From Longimicrobiales bacterium (GTDB lineage Bacteria > Gemmatimonadota > Gemmatimonadetes > Longimicrobiales > Gaopeijiaceae), in NCBI GenBank assembly GCA_028278645.1, contig JANQDZ010000054.1:1-36420 (forward strand): DNA of 36,420 bases. The letters run 5' to 3'. The position numbers and the translations under genes are program-made. The notes beneath the pieces were generated by a model that was not told the origin of the DNA, searched no databases, and saw only the letters and a list, made by a program, of their open reading frames with translations. This document shows positions 25,001-33,350 of this stretch, one piece after another; the stretch's first letter is position 1, and every line of letters begins with the position of its first letter.

Positions 25001-25933
25001 GCCTACCTGACAAAACCGATCCGAAAGACTCACCTGTTCGATGCACTGGTCGCGGTGATAAACCGGCCTGACCCAGAGGCGGTCGATCAAGAACAACCCA
25101 TCATCACGAGGTACAACGCGGCTGAAGAACGGAAGGCCCGATCGAGGATCCTCCTGGTAGAGGACAACGTTACGAACCAGAAGGTCGCGATCATGATGCT
25201 GGACCGGCTCGGCTATCCCGTCAAGACAGCCGGTGACGGCAGAGAAGCCATCGAGAAGCTGACCGATAGCGATTTTTCTGTCGTGTTGTTGGACCTCCAG
25301 ATGCCCGTGATGGACGGCTTCGAGACGATCAAGGTGATCAGGGACGAAGGGTCTCCGGTCAGGGACCACAACATCCCCGTAATCGCCATGACGGCCCATG
25401 CTCTCAAAGCCGACGAGGATCGATGCCGGGAGGCGGGAATGGACGGTTACATCTCCAAACCCGTCCGCATTCAGATTCTCGAGGACCTGCTTAAGAAGTG
25501 GACCAGGGAAAGGAGTAGGTCCGGAGAAGGGGAAGTTGGAGCGGCCGGGACCGGTACGGGCGGGCAGGGGGAACACGGAGGCCCTGACCTGCCGGGCCTT
25601 CCGGTGTGGGATCAGGCGGCCTTTCTGGAGCGACTCTCGGGGGATGAAGAGGGAGCGAAGGAGATCCTCGAGGTGTTCCTCGAGGACATTCCCCGCCAAG
25701 TCAGGGAGCTCAGCGAGCACCTCTCGGTGGGCCGGAGGGGAGAGGCGAAGAAGGTGGCCCACACCGTGAAAGGGGCTTCGGCCAGCGTGGGAGCCGAGGC
25801 CCTGGCGTACGCCGCGGCGGAAATGGAGGCTGCGGTCATGGGTGACAGCGCCGGAGCGGTGGCGAGAGGGGTAGAAGCCCTGGAATCGGAGCTACAACGG
25901 CTCACCCATGTTCTGTCCAAAGGCATGGGATGA
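22013..25933 (+). CDS. Hybrid histidine kinase with five PAS domains, two receivers and HPt
   Basis: Encodes 1306 residues without membrane segments. It has five PAS domains (about 1-120, 130-240, 248-368, 376-495, 498-615), HisKA with His657 (MSHEIRTPMN), ATPase (755-873, FGGTGLGLSI), REC1 (893-1018, Asp948), REC2 (1044-1163, Asp1094), a glycine-rich linker and HPt (about 1195-1300) with His1250 (AHTVKGAS). It holds a full His-Asp-Asp-His relay in one chain, so it can hand phosphate to free receivers such as those next to it. PAS2 has four cysteines (175, 180, 184, 186) and PAS4 three (422, 435, 438), suggesting metal, Fe-S or redox sensing. ATG follows the previous stop by 8 bases; its stop overlaps the next ATG by 4. 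Confidence 0.94.
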   Translation: MNNPYQMAFENSLAGIVTTSPDRTFLEVNQRAGEILGYNPADLIGKPSEMVHVSRENYLQFGEAVVASLPEKRAFRHRLPLRKKDGDEILAELSGAPLNGVDLEDGVVWIFFDVSDQARAEDEVLRTKRMLAATVEAVQSAIVTVDVDSLTIVDANSAAGELLGVSVDDLLGAPCQDYICGEICECPFRDAQEPVIGRETLLSHADGSDLHVLKSVAPLDQNGRQFLVENLVDLSGVRKAEEAARETLQRLTTISNAALDGVIMMDHEGKVEFWNPAAEGIFGYTEEEILGANLHEVLAPARFRDAFNANWPHFLKTGEGAAVGQNRELRGVHKDGREVPVELSLSATERGGKWCAVGVVRDITSQKLAEAQLHETHQKYESMVENLGVGVSLISPKMEILELNKTMRDWFPHVDLKDRPTCYEAFNQPPRDEVCEYCPTVKALKDGQVHEAITDTLAGEEVLHYRIVSTPILDDTGRIEAAIEMVQDVTEARRAEEQTLLFRRLIDASTDGVFLIDAPTAAFVDANEEACRSLGYSRDELLSITLHDVVADMPEGFHWEGLVEHLRTHRGMTVNGSHVRKDRSSFPVEVSITVVGTNGTETIVAVARDVTERKEAEDELRAANARLEAQSIHSAQLAEAAQAANQAKSEFLARMSHEIRTPMNGVIGMTEILMDLNLTQAQKDCAETIRHSGDALLSIINDLLDFSKAEAGKLDLEVMDFDLRTTLEDLSDLLAVRAHQKGLEFLNLIDPAVPALVRGDPGRLRQILTNLIGNAVKFTDQGTVQVKTSVDDDEEDRVTLRFTVIDQGIGVPEDRRDRLFTPFEQADGSLTRRFGGTGLGLSIAKQLVDLMQGDIGFESHQGEGSEFWFTAVLEKQARAGGRLSGDLQKLEGKRVLVVDDNRINRIFVCQLLRSWGCREAEATDGESALSKLKQAKEVNDAFDLAILDMQMPGMDGETLQRKIATDPALDGGPPLVMLTSLGIRGDAARLASSGFAAYLTKPIRKTHLFDALVAVINRPDPEAVDQEQPIITRYNAAEERKARSRILLVEDNVTNQKVAIMMLDRLGYPVKTAGDGREAIEKLTDSDFSVVLLDLQMPVMDGFETIKVIRDEGSPVRDHNIPVIAMTAHALKADEDRCREAGMDGYISKPVRIQILEDLLKKWTRERSRSGEGEVGAAGTGTGGQGEHGGPDLPGLPVWDQAAFLERLSGDEEGAKEILEVFLEDIPRQVRELSEHLSVGRRGEAKKVAHTVKGASASVGAEALAYAAAEMEAAVMGDSAGAVARGVEALESELQRLTHVLSKGMG

Positions 25934-26526
25934 GGGTCCTGATCGCCGAGGACGACCTCACCTCGAGGAAGGTCCTCAAGACGGTCGTCGAGAGGCTCGG
26001 CTACGGGGTGGTCCTCACCGGAGATGGGAACGAAGCCTTGGAAGCCATGCTCGGCCCCAACGGCCCCCGAATCGCCCTCCTCGATTGGGAAATGCCAGGT
26101 CTCAGCGGCGTGGAGGTCTGTCGTACCATTCGGGAAAAAGACCCCGAAGACCGGCCTTACCTGATCATGGTGACCGGGAAGGCCGATGCGCGGGACCTGG
26201 TAGCCGGGTTCGAAGCCGGCGCCGACGACTATGTCACCAAACCGTTCGCCGGCTCCGAGTTAAAGGCGAGGTTAGGGGCGGGAATCCAGATCCTGGAGCT
26301 TCAGGCCAGGCTCGAGGAGAAGATAGCGGAGTTGAAGGAAGCCCTCGATCGAGTGAGGACCCTGGAGGGGATCGTTCCCATCTGCATGCACTGTAAGCGG
26401 GTCCGAGACACGGACAACTACTGGCAACAGGTCGAGGTTTACGTGTCGTCCCACTCGAAGGCCCAGTTCAGTCACGGCCTGTGCGAAGAATGCATGACCG
26501 AACATTACGACCTGGAAGAAGGGTGA
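25930..26526 (+). CDS. Response regulator with C-terminal zinc-ribbon-like tail
   Basis: Encodes 198 residues. The receiver (1-118) has AEDD (6-9), Asp52 (LLDWEMPGLSG) and KPFA. A coiled coil (about 120-147) leads to a tail with C152-x2-C155 and C185-x2-C188, plus YWQQVEVYV and SKAQFSHGLC. This tail recurs on many bacterial sensor and receiver proteins; the paired CxxC suggest zinc binding, and its function is undefined. It is coupled to the five-PAS hybrid kinase (4-base overlap), probably its direct phospho-acceptor. The same tail survives as a pseudogene at 11711-12079. Confidence 0.88.
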   Translation: MRVLIAEDDLTSRKVLKTVVERLGYGVVLTGDGNEALEAMLGPNGPRIALLDWEMPGLSGVEVCRTIREKDPEDRPYLIMVTGKADARDLVAGFEAGADDYVTKPFAGSELKARLGAGIQILELQARLEEKIAELKEALDRVRTLEGIVPICMHCKRVRDTDNYWQQVEVYVSSHSKAQFSHGLCEECMTEHYDLEEG

Positions 26527-26533
26527 GAACCCC

Positions 26534-29500
26534 GTGATTGAACCTCCGGGTGGTGACCGCCAGGTCTCGTTCGACCTCATAAGAAGTTTGGTCGAGAACT
26601 CCCAAGACGTCCTGTATCGAATGTCGCTCCCGGACGGCCGATACGAGTACGTAAGCCCTGCCGCCACCGGCATCTTCGGGTACACCCCGGAAGAATTCTA
26701 CGAGCGACCCCGTCTCATCGCCGAGATTATTCACCCTGATTGGGAGGATTTTTTCGTCAAGGAGTGGGAACGGCTTCTGGAGGGCCAGGTTCCGCCCACC
26801 TACGAGTACCAGGTCACCACCCCGGACGGGGAGACGAGGTGGATCCACCAACGGAACAGCGGAGTTTGGAACGAGGACGGTTCCCTCATCGCCATCGAGG
26901 GGGTGGTAACCGACTCCACACGGCGAAAAGCGGCGGATGGAGCCCTGATCCGGGAACGGGACCAGAATTCCTGGTACCTGGATATGGCTGGGACCCTACT
27001 GGTCGGGTTGGACCGGGCCGGACGGATCGAGATGTTGAATCGGAAAGGGTGTCAGATTCTGGGTTACGAGCGGGAGGAGATTCTGGGTCGAAACTGGTTC
27101 GAACTATGCCTCCCGGAGGAGCAGGTGGCGGAAGTCCAGAAAGTCTTCGACCAGTTGATGGAGGGTGAGCTGGAGCCGGTGGAATTCTACGAAAACCGGA
27201 TCCGGACCCGGACCGGCGAGGAGAGGCTCATCGCCTGGCACAACGCCCACCGGCGAGATGAAAATGGGGAGATCATCGGCACCCTCTCATCGGGGGAGGA
27301 TCTCACCGACAGGAAGGTCGCAGAAGATCGTTTGAGGGCATCCGAGGAAAAATACCAGGACCTGTACGAAAACGCCCCAGACATGTACGTCTCGGTCTCC
27401 CCTGAGAACGGGGAGATCATCGAATGCAATCAAACCCTCCTGCGGACCTTGGGATTCGAACGCCAAGAGATCCTTGGGAGGCCGGTCTTCGACCTTTATG
27501 CCCCCGAGGCTCATGAAGCCGCCCGACATGCTTTCCGGATTTTTTTGGAGACCGGAAGGGTGAGGGAGGCCGAGCTCGTCGTGAAGCGAAAGGACGGATC
27601 CAGGTTGGATGTGAGCCTGAACGTCGAAGCCGTACGGGGCGAGGACGGCCAGATCCTCCATAGTCGCTCCTCCTGGAGGGACATAACGGAAACAAAAGCC
27701 GCCCGGGGAGAGCTCCGGCAGGTGAACCGAACCCTCAACGAGCGGGTGAAGGAACTCGGGTGCATGTACATGGTGGCAAAAGCCGTGGGTGAGGAACCGG
27801 ATCTGGCCTCCCTGTTCAGGAATGTGGTCGAGTTGGTTCCCCGGGGTTTCCAATTTCCCGACCTCACCCGATGCCAGATACAGTTCGACGGGACCGATTA
27901 CTCCACGCCGGGTTTCGAGGAGGGAAAACCAACTCTGGACACTGAGCTCACGGTTGGGGGTGAGGTCCGCGGTACCTTGAAAATCTGTTATGTCGACGAG
28001 GAGCCCGAAGCCGACGAGGGACCCTTCCTGGCCGAAGAATGTCAACTGGCCAAGGGCATTGGCCGGGCGCTGTCCTCAGCAGTAGAACGGAGAGAGGCGG
28101 AAGAGAAAGCCGCCCGAAAAGACGCCCGATTCCGGCACACCTTCCACTCCCAGATGATTCCCATGTTCTTCTGGAACATGGACGGGGACATTACCGAAGC
28201 AAACGAGGCCTTCCTCGAGATGGTCGGCTACACCCGGGCCGAGCTCCTTTCCGGGGAGGTGAGCTGGGCTGCAATGACGCCCCCCGAATACGCCGATCTC
28301 GATGTGAAGGGGATTGAACAAATCCGGACCACCGGAGTCTGCCGGCCCTTCGAGAAGGAGTACATCCGAAAAGACGGCTCCCGGGTGCCTATCCTGATCG
28401 GGGCTGCCATTTCGGAATGGTCCGACCGGGACGGGATCTGTTTCGTGGTGGATATCACCGACCGGAAGGAGACCGAAAAAGCTCTGGCAGAATCAGAGGA
28501 GCGCTTTCGCCTCATGGTCAGTGAAGTGGAAGACTACGCAATTTTCCTCATGGATCCCGAGGGTAGGATCAACAGCTGGAACGAGGGCGCGGAGAAGATC
28601 AAAGGATACAAAGCCGAAGAAATAATCGGAGAACACTTCTCACGGTTCTACCCTCAACGGGATATCAAATCGGGAATCCCCGATGAGAAGCTACGGATCG
28701 CGGAAGAGAGAGGGAGAGTCGAACAAGAGGGTTGGAGGCTCCGAAAAGACGGATCCCGCTTCATGGCCAGCGTGGTCATTACGGCCGTCAGGGATTCCGA
28801 GGGTGAACTGGTGGGGTTCTCGAAGGTCACCCGGGATATCACCGAGCGAAAGGCGGCTGAGGAGAAGCTGGCCCGCCATGCGGATCAGCAGGAGGCCCTG
28901 GTTTCCGAAAGAACCGAGGAGTTGCAGGCCATCAACCGCGAACTGGAAGCTTTCACCTACTCAGTGTCCCATGACCTTCGGGCGCCCCTTCGGGCCATTA
29001 ACGGCTTTTCCGAGATCCTGGAGGATGAAAAGAGCCATCAACTGGATGAGGAAGGTACCAGGTACCTTGCTACGATCAGAAGCAACACCGTCCTCATGGC
29101 CACCCTGATCGAAGACCTTCTGGAGCTTTCCAGGGTCGGGCGGGTCGAGCTGGAGACCGGGCCGGTGCCGATGGCGGGCCTTGTCAAAGGGGTGTTGGAG
29201 GATCTCGAGGCGGCATTCCCGGATCCAACCCGGATCCTTACAGTTGGTGAGCTGCCGGGAGCCGTGGGGGATTTGTCTCTGTTGAAGCAGGTATGGTCGA
29301 ACCTCCTTTCCAACGCCTTTAAGTTCAGCGCCGAAGCCGGGCCCAGCCGGGTGGAAATCTCGGGGTGGGAAGAGGGCACCGAGACCATTTACGCGGTTCA
29401 GGACAATGGCGCCGGCTTCGACATGCGTTATGAGAGCCGCCTCTTTAGCCCGTTCGAACGGCTGCATTCCAGCGAGGAATTCGAAGGTACCGGTGTGGGA

Positions 29501-29608
29501 CTGGCCATCGCGAAGCGAGCTATAACCCGGTTGGGTGGCAGGATTTGGGGCGAGGGTGAGGTTGGCCAAGGCGCCCGATTCTGCTTCTGCCTCCCGAACG
29601 GCCGGTAG
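26534..29608 (+). CDS. Cytoplasmic PAS/GAF histidine kinase
   Basis: Encodes 1024 residues from a GTG 7 bases after the preceding stop. PAS (15-133, 145-262, 272-390), a GAF-like region (about 400-520, ELGCMYMVAKAV start), PAS (530-645, 655-773), a coiled coil, HisKA with His813 (YSVSHDLRAPLRAI) and ATPase (about 900-1020, GTGVGLAIAKR). This is the phytochrome-like HisKA subclass. No receiver is fused, so it must use one of the free receivers nearby. Its PAS2 closely resembles the first PAS of the kinase at 33351. Ligands unknown. Confidence 0.92.
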   Translation: MIEPPGGDRQVSFDLIRSLVENSQDVLYRMSLPDGRYEYVSPAATGIFGYTPEEFYERPRLIAEIIHPDWEDFFVKEWERLLEGQVPPTYEYQVTTPDGETRWIHQRNSGVWNEDGSLIAIEGVVTDSTRRKAADGALIRERDQNSWYLDMAGTLLVGLDRAGRIEMLNRKGCQILGYEREEILGRNWFELCLPEEQVAEVQKVFDQLMEGELEPVEFYENRIRTRTGEERLIAWHNAHRRDENGEIIGTLSSGEDLTDRKVAEDRLRASEEKYQDLYENAPDMYVSVSPENGEIIECNQTLLRTLGFERQEILGRPVFDLYAPEAHEAARHAFRIFLETGRVREAELVVKRKDGSRLDVSLNVEAVRGEDGQILHSRSSWRDITETKAARGELRQVNRTLNERVKELGCMYMVAKAVGEEPDLASLFRNVVELVPRGFQFPDLTRCQIQFDGTDYSTPGFEEGKPTLDTELTVGGEVRGTLKICYVDEEPEADEGPFLAEECQLAKGIGRALSSAVERREAEEKAARKDARFRHTFHSQMIPMFFWNMDGDITEANEAFLEMVGYTRAELLSGEVSWAAMTPPEYADLDVKGIEQIRTTGVCRPFEKEYIRKDGSRVPILIGAAISEWSDRDGICFVVDITDRKETEKALAESEERFRLMVSEVEDYAIFLMDPEGRINSWNEGAEKIKGYKAEEIIGEHFSRFYPQRDIKSGIPDEKLRIAEERGRVEQEGWRLRKDGSRFMASVVITAVRDSEGELVGFSKVTRDITERKAAEEKLARHADQQEALVSERTEELQAINRELEAFTYSVSHDLRAPLRAINGFSEILEDEKSHQLDEEGTRYLATIRSNTVLMATLIEDLLELSRVGRVELETGPVPMAGLVKGVLEDLEAAFPDPTRILTVGELPGAVGDLSLLKQVWSNLLSNAFKFSAEAGPSRVEISGWEEGTETIYAVQDNGAGFDMRYESRLFSPFERLHSSEEFEGTGVGLAIAKRAITRLGGRIWGEGEVGQGARFCFCLPNGR

Positions 29609-29666
29609 GCCGCCCCGCTGGCGTCTTCCCTCAACCGGCCTAACTTATTAGGTACCCCCCAGCCCC

Positions 29667-32276
29667 ATGGGTGTAATGAATCCAGGGTCCGAACCGCCGC
29701 CCCTTCCGTTGAAGAGACTCCGCCGGAGACTCTACCTCCAGGTGATAGCCCTTGCGGCAGCGGCGGCTCTGGTCGGGGTGACGGCCCTCCTTCTCCAGTA
29801 CCGTACTGCCCTTCAGCGGGAGCTCCACCACCTGGCCTACGTGGCCCGATCCCGGGCCAAGCTCATTGAAGCGGTGGCGAGGTTCGACGCCCAATTCAGG
29901 GCAGATGACATTAAAAGAGGGGGCGCCGCCGGCACCCTCTCTCAACTGTTTCCGGGCCGCGACCGCCCCGAGGGCTGGGGCCAGTCGGGAGGGATCATCA
30001 TCGGCCGAAAACTGGGCGACCAACTCGTACTTCTGATCCCACACCGACGGGATTCCCACCTTCCGAGGAGGACGCTCTGGGCCGACCACCCTACGGGCCC
30101 CGTCAAAGAGGCCCTCCAAGGCCGTTCCGGCAGCGGCCGACACCGGAATAGGGCGGGTACTCAGGTGCTCGCGGCTTGGGAGCCGGTGGCCTTACCAGGG
30201 ATGGACCTGGGGCTCGTCGCGAGGATCGACCTAGCCGAGATTCGCGCGCCTTTTGTCAGAACAGGCGGGATGGTGGCCCTCATCTCGCTACTCCTGATCG
30301 GGGTGTTTTCGATTACCGTGAGACGTCTGGGTGAACCAGCCGTGGTGGGCGCGTTAAAAGCCGAAAGGAAGTTCCGAAGGTTGTTCGAACAGTCCCCCCT
30401 TCCCCTCTTCGAAACGTCCCTGGCAGGGGACATCCTCGCCGTGAACAAAGCTGGATTGCGCATGACGGGGTCCGCCTGGGAAGATCTTGAAGGGAAGAAC
30501 GTCCTGGATTTTTATGCTGAGCCTAAACAGCGAGAGGATTTCGCAGCCCGGCTCCGGGAGAATGGTGAGGTACATGGGTTCGAGGCGACCCTGGTAGATC
30601 CGGATGGCTCCCATCTCGTTTGTTCCCTCTCTTCGGCCTTGACCGATGGGGAAAAGGACGAGGTGCCGACCATCCAAACCGTAGCCATCGACATTACAGA
30701 GAGGGCGAAGCTGCAGGACGAACGGGATTGGGCCGCCAGAACCCACGAAGCGTTGGCACGGGTTGGCGGGGCCCTGATCGATCCCGAGGCCACCCCGGGT
30801 CTCGCCGCCGACCTGATCCTGGACGCCGCGGTAATTCTCACCGGGTGCGAGCACGGCTTCGTCTCCTCCATCGATCCTGCCACCGGAGCAAACGTAGGCC
30901 ACACCATGACCCCGATGATGGAATCGGCTTGTCTGGTGGATGGGGAGTTTCGAGTCATCAGGCTCATGCCGGCCGAGGACGGAACTTATCCCTCCTTATG
31001 GGGACACGCCCTCAACACAGGGGAAGGGTTCTTCACCAATACTCCCGGGATTCACCGGGCGGCGATGGGCGTGCCGGAGGGTCACATCGGGCTTCAGAAC
31101 TTCCTGACCGTTCCCTCCATGGTCGGAGAAAAAGCGGTTGGGCAGATAGCGCTGGCCAACAAATCAGGGGGATTCGCCGATCGGGACCTGGAGGCGGTGC
31201 AGCAGCTCGCCGCCCTATACACAACTGCTCTGATCCAGCGGCGGAACCGTGACCTCCTGGAGGAGAGCGAGGGCCGGTTCAGGAACCTTTTCGAGTGGGC
31301 CCCGGTGCCGTATCAATCCCTCGACGAGGGAGGCCGGTTCCTGGCAGTAAACGAGAGGTGGCTCGACTTTTTTGGTTATAAGAAAGCCGACCTGGCCGAC
31401 AAATACTTCGAAGACTTCGTACCCCCGGCTGAAAAGGCGTCGTTCCAGGCCCGATTCGCCCAATTCCTGGAGACCGGGGAAATCACGGGGATGGAGTTTC
31501 GGGTGCGGGCCAAGGGTGGGAAGGACCGCCTGGTTTCCTTGTCGGGGAGGGTGAGTCATGACCGGTCCGGAGGTTTTTCCCGGACCCACTGCCTTCTGTT
31601 CGACGTGACAGAGGTAAAACGACTCGAAGCCCAGCTCCTGGAGATCAGTGAGCGGGAACGGAAGAACGCCGGCGAGATGCTTCACGAGACCGTGGGCCAG
31701 GAAATCTCGGGAGTCGCCATGTTCGCCAGCGCGCTTGCAAAAGACCTGAAGGACTCGGGCGAAACCGGGTTTGCTTTTGAGGCGGGTCGGATCGAGGAGT
31801 TGGCAACCCAAACGGCCGGGCGGGTCAGGAATCTCGCCCACCACCTGTTCCCTGTCCATTTGAAGGACTTCGGTTTTCGGACTGGACTGGAGGCACTGGC
31901 CCGCCAGAGTTCGAGGTATCCCGACATCACCCTGGAGGTCTCACCTGGCGGGGAGGAACCGAATCTCTCTGCCGATACCTCGATACAGCTCTATCGCCTG
32001 GTCCAGGAAGCGGTTCGAAACGCCCTCCGGCATTCCGAAGGCTCCACGGTCCGGGTTTCCATGGAGATCCGGAATGGTGAGTTGACCGTGGTCGTGGAGG
32101 ATGACGGGCGGGGATTTGATCCCGACGCCGTCAGGGAAGAGGGTCTCGGCCTTGGCCTGATGCGACACAGGGCAACAAGCCTCGGGGCCAGTTTCAGCAT
32201 TGTCTCCCAACCGGGCCAGGGAACACGGGTGGAATGCAGGTTGAGGTACCCTGGAGAGGATAAAGGGAATGGTTGA
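29667..32276 (+). CDS. Membrane sensor kinase of NarX class (PAS-GAF-PAS-HisKA_3)
   Basis: Encodes 869 residues. TM1 (22-44) and TM2 (about 201-218) flank a periplasmic sensor of about 155 residues with the pattern GxxxxIGRxxGDQLVLLIPHR (107-127) and VLAAWEPV...LGLVARID, seen on other bacterial sensors. The cytoplasmic part has PAS (232-346), GAF (about 355-525), PAS (533-650), HisKA_3 with His673 (EMLHETVGQEISG) and ATPase ending in GLGLGLMRHR. HAMP is absent. HisKA_3 kinases pair with NarL regulators, and one overlaps its 3' end by 8 bases. The ATG at 29667 or 29676 may be used; ribosome site is weak. Confidence 0.92.
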   Translation: MGVMNPGSEPPPLPLKRLRRRLYLQVIALAAAAALVGVTALLLQYRTALQRELHHLAYVARSRAKLIEAVARFDAQFRADDIKRGGAAGTLSQLFPGRDRPEGWGQSGGIIIGRKLGDQLVLLIPHRRDSHLPRRTLWADHPTGPVKEALQGRSGSGRHRNRAGTQVLAAWEPVALPGMDLGLVARIDLAEIRAPFVRTGGMVALISLLLIGVFSITVRRLGEPAVVGALKAERKFRRLFEQSPLPLFETSLAGDILAVNKAGLRMTGSAWEDLEGKNVLDFYAEPKQREDFAARLRENGEVHGFEATLVDPDGSHLVCSLSSALTDGEKDEVPTIQTVAIDITERAKLQDERDWAARTHEALARVGGALIDPEATPGLAADLILDAAVILTGCEHGFVSSIDPATGANVGHTMTPMMESACLVDGEFRVIRLMPAEDGTYPSLWGHALNTGEGFFTNTPGIHRAAMGVPEGHIGLQNFLTVPSMVGEKAVGQIALANKSGGFADRDLEAVQQLAALYTTALIQRRNRDLLEESEGRFRNLFEWAPVPYQSLDEGGRFLAVNERWLDFFGYKKADLADKYFEDFVPPAEKASFQARFAQFLETGEITGMEFRVRAKGGKDRLVSLSGRVSHDRSGGFSRTHCLLFDVTEVKRLEAQLLEISERERKNAGEMLHETVGQEISGVAMFASALAKDLKDSGETGFAFEAGRIEELATQTAGRVRNLAHHLFPVHLKDFGFRTGLEALARQSSRYPDITLEVSPGGEEPNLSADTSIQLYRLVQEAVRNALRHSEGSTVRVSMEIRNGELTVVVEDDGRGFDPDAVREEGLGLGLMRHRATSLGASFSIVSQPGQGTRVECRLRYPGEDKGNG

Positions 32277-32970
32277 CCCCCCTACCCCCTCACATGATTC
32301 CAGCCAGGGGCGAGTACACCGCATCCTCGTGGTGGATGACCACCCCATCGTTCGGGAGGGCCTCTCCGCGCTGATCGCCCGGGAACCCGATATGATTGTC
32401 AGCGGCGAAGCCGGAGATCCGGCCTCGGCCTGGACCGCCATGGAGATTGACCCGCCCGACATTCTGGTTCTGGACCTTGTGCTTCCCGCGGGTGGCGGTT
32501 TGGAGTTCCTTCGAAAGGTGCGAAGGGAGTGGCCCTTACTCCCCGTGTTGGTGGTCACCATGCACGGCGACGCCTTCCACGCCGAGCGCTCACTCCAGGC
32601 CGGTGCCAACGGTTTCGTCTCAAAAGCCGATGCTACACGGAAGCTGGTCAAAGCCATCCGCGCCGTTCTAGCCGGTGACCTCTTTCTAAGCGGGGAGATG
32701 GCGAAGCAGATTATCGCGGCGCGGATCAAAGGCGATCGGACGTTGGAGGAAAAGGAGTCCCCCACCGACATTCTCACCCCGAGGGAGCTCGAGGTGTTCG
32801 AGAAGGTCGGGCTCGGCCGCTCTTCCCGGGACATCGCGGCGGAGCTGGGAGTGAGCCAGAAAACCATCGAGTCACATAAGGAGAACATCAAGGCGAAGTT
32901 GTCGCTCCCTGATGCCTCCGCTCTTGCCCACTCCGCCGTCCGATGGGTCGCAACCGGACAGACCCCCTGA
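32269..32970 (+). CDS. NarL/FixJ-family response regulator, partner of the NarX-like kinase
   Basis: Encodes 233 residues. The receiver (18-130) has VDDH (22-25), Asp69 (LVLDLVLPAGGG) and SKAD with the lysine. The LuxR DNA-binding domain (about 165-228) has LTPRELEVFE and ELGVSQKTIESHKENI. The 8-base overlap with the HisKA_3 kinase gene makes them a cognate pair. An intrinsic terminator follows 23 bases after the stop, so this ends a transcription unit. Confidence 0.92.
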   Translation: MVDPPTPSHDSSQGRVHRILVVDDHPIVREGLSALIAREPDMIVSGEAGDPASAWTAMEIDPPDILVLDLVLPAGGGLEFLRKVRREWPLLPVLVVTMHGDAFHAERSLQAGANGFVSKADATRKLVKAIRAVLAGDLFLSGEMAKQIIAARIKGDRTLEEKESPTDILTPRELEVFEKVGLGRSSRDIAAELGVSQKTIESHKENIKAKLSLPDASALAHSAVRWVATGQTP

Positions 32971-32993
32971 ACTCGGAAACGCCACCCGGCACC

Positions 32994-33045
32994 CCCCTAG
33001 GAACAGAACAAATCGCAGGCGATGTGAAAGGATCTAGGGGTTTTT
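32994..33045 (+). terminator. Intrinsic terminator after the NarL-type regulator
   Basis: CCCCTAG (32994-33000) pairs with CTAGGGG (33034-33040), followed at once by TTTTT (33041-33045). The 33-base loop contains a small inner hairpin, ATCGC/GCGAT. The stem-then-T pattern and the position just past a stop codon support termination on the plus strand; the long loop lowers certainty. Confidence 0.55.
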
Positions 33046-33113
33046 CCCATAGGAAAGTGGGGGAACCTCCGAGAAGAATACACCTGACCCCGATTGAAAG
33101 TGCGCACTCCTCC

Positions 33114-33132
33114 GTCAACTATACCGTTGACA
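33114..33132 (+). promoter_or_regulatory. Dyad GTCAAC-N6-GTTGAC overlapping a TTGACA hexamer
   Basis: GTCAAC (33114-33119) and GTTGAC (33126-33131) form a 6-bp inverted repeat. TTGACA at 33127-33132 is a perfect -35 consensus. The best -10 18 bases on, TAGCGT (33151-33156), is poor. A repressor or activator site for the downstream kinase is plausible. Confidence 0.35.
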
Positions 33133-33350
33133 ATGGAATCTGTCCGGACGTAGCGTGCGGTCAGCCTCCCCTGACCAAACGACCGACCGTTCAAGCCGTC
33201 TTCGCCTCCGGGCGGATGCTCGAGGTGTGCTGTAAGTTCGTGGCACGCCCGGGAGACGGTGAAATGGGGTCGGAACGGGGGTGTCATTTGTCCGTGGATT
33301 GCAGGACCAGGCTCCGTCCAAGGGGCTTCTCCACGTGGTGGGGGCGGCTT

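Larger units (their letters stand above)
32971..33350. other. 380-bp intergenic region between two transcription units
   Basis: Contains the terminator at 32994-33045 and a dyad with a -35-like hexamer at 33114-33132. The plus-strand frame is open through it in phase with the next kinase, but that translation (cysteine- and arginine-rich, no domain) looks non-coding, so I start the kinase at 33351. Confidence 0.5.

Noticed and set aside
23621-25762. Two 323-codon minus-strand open frames inside the five-PAS kinase
   Set aside because: They are antisense shadows of strongly conserved kinase and receiver sequence and resemble no protein.
31941-32891. 316-codon minus-strand open frame across the NarX-like kinase and its regulator
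   Set aside because: Serine/arginine-rich shadow frame; both plus-strand genes are certain.
32943-33350. 136-residue N-terminal extension of the kinase at 33351
   Set aside because: It would cover a terminator, overlap the NarL-type gene and has cysteine/arginine-rich sequence without a domain; the membrane helix begins right after Met at 33351.
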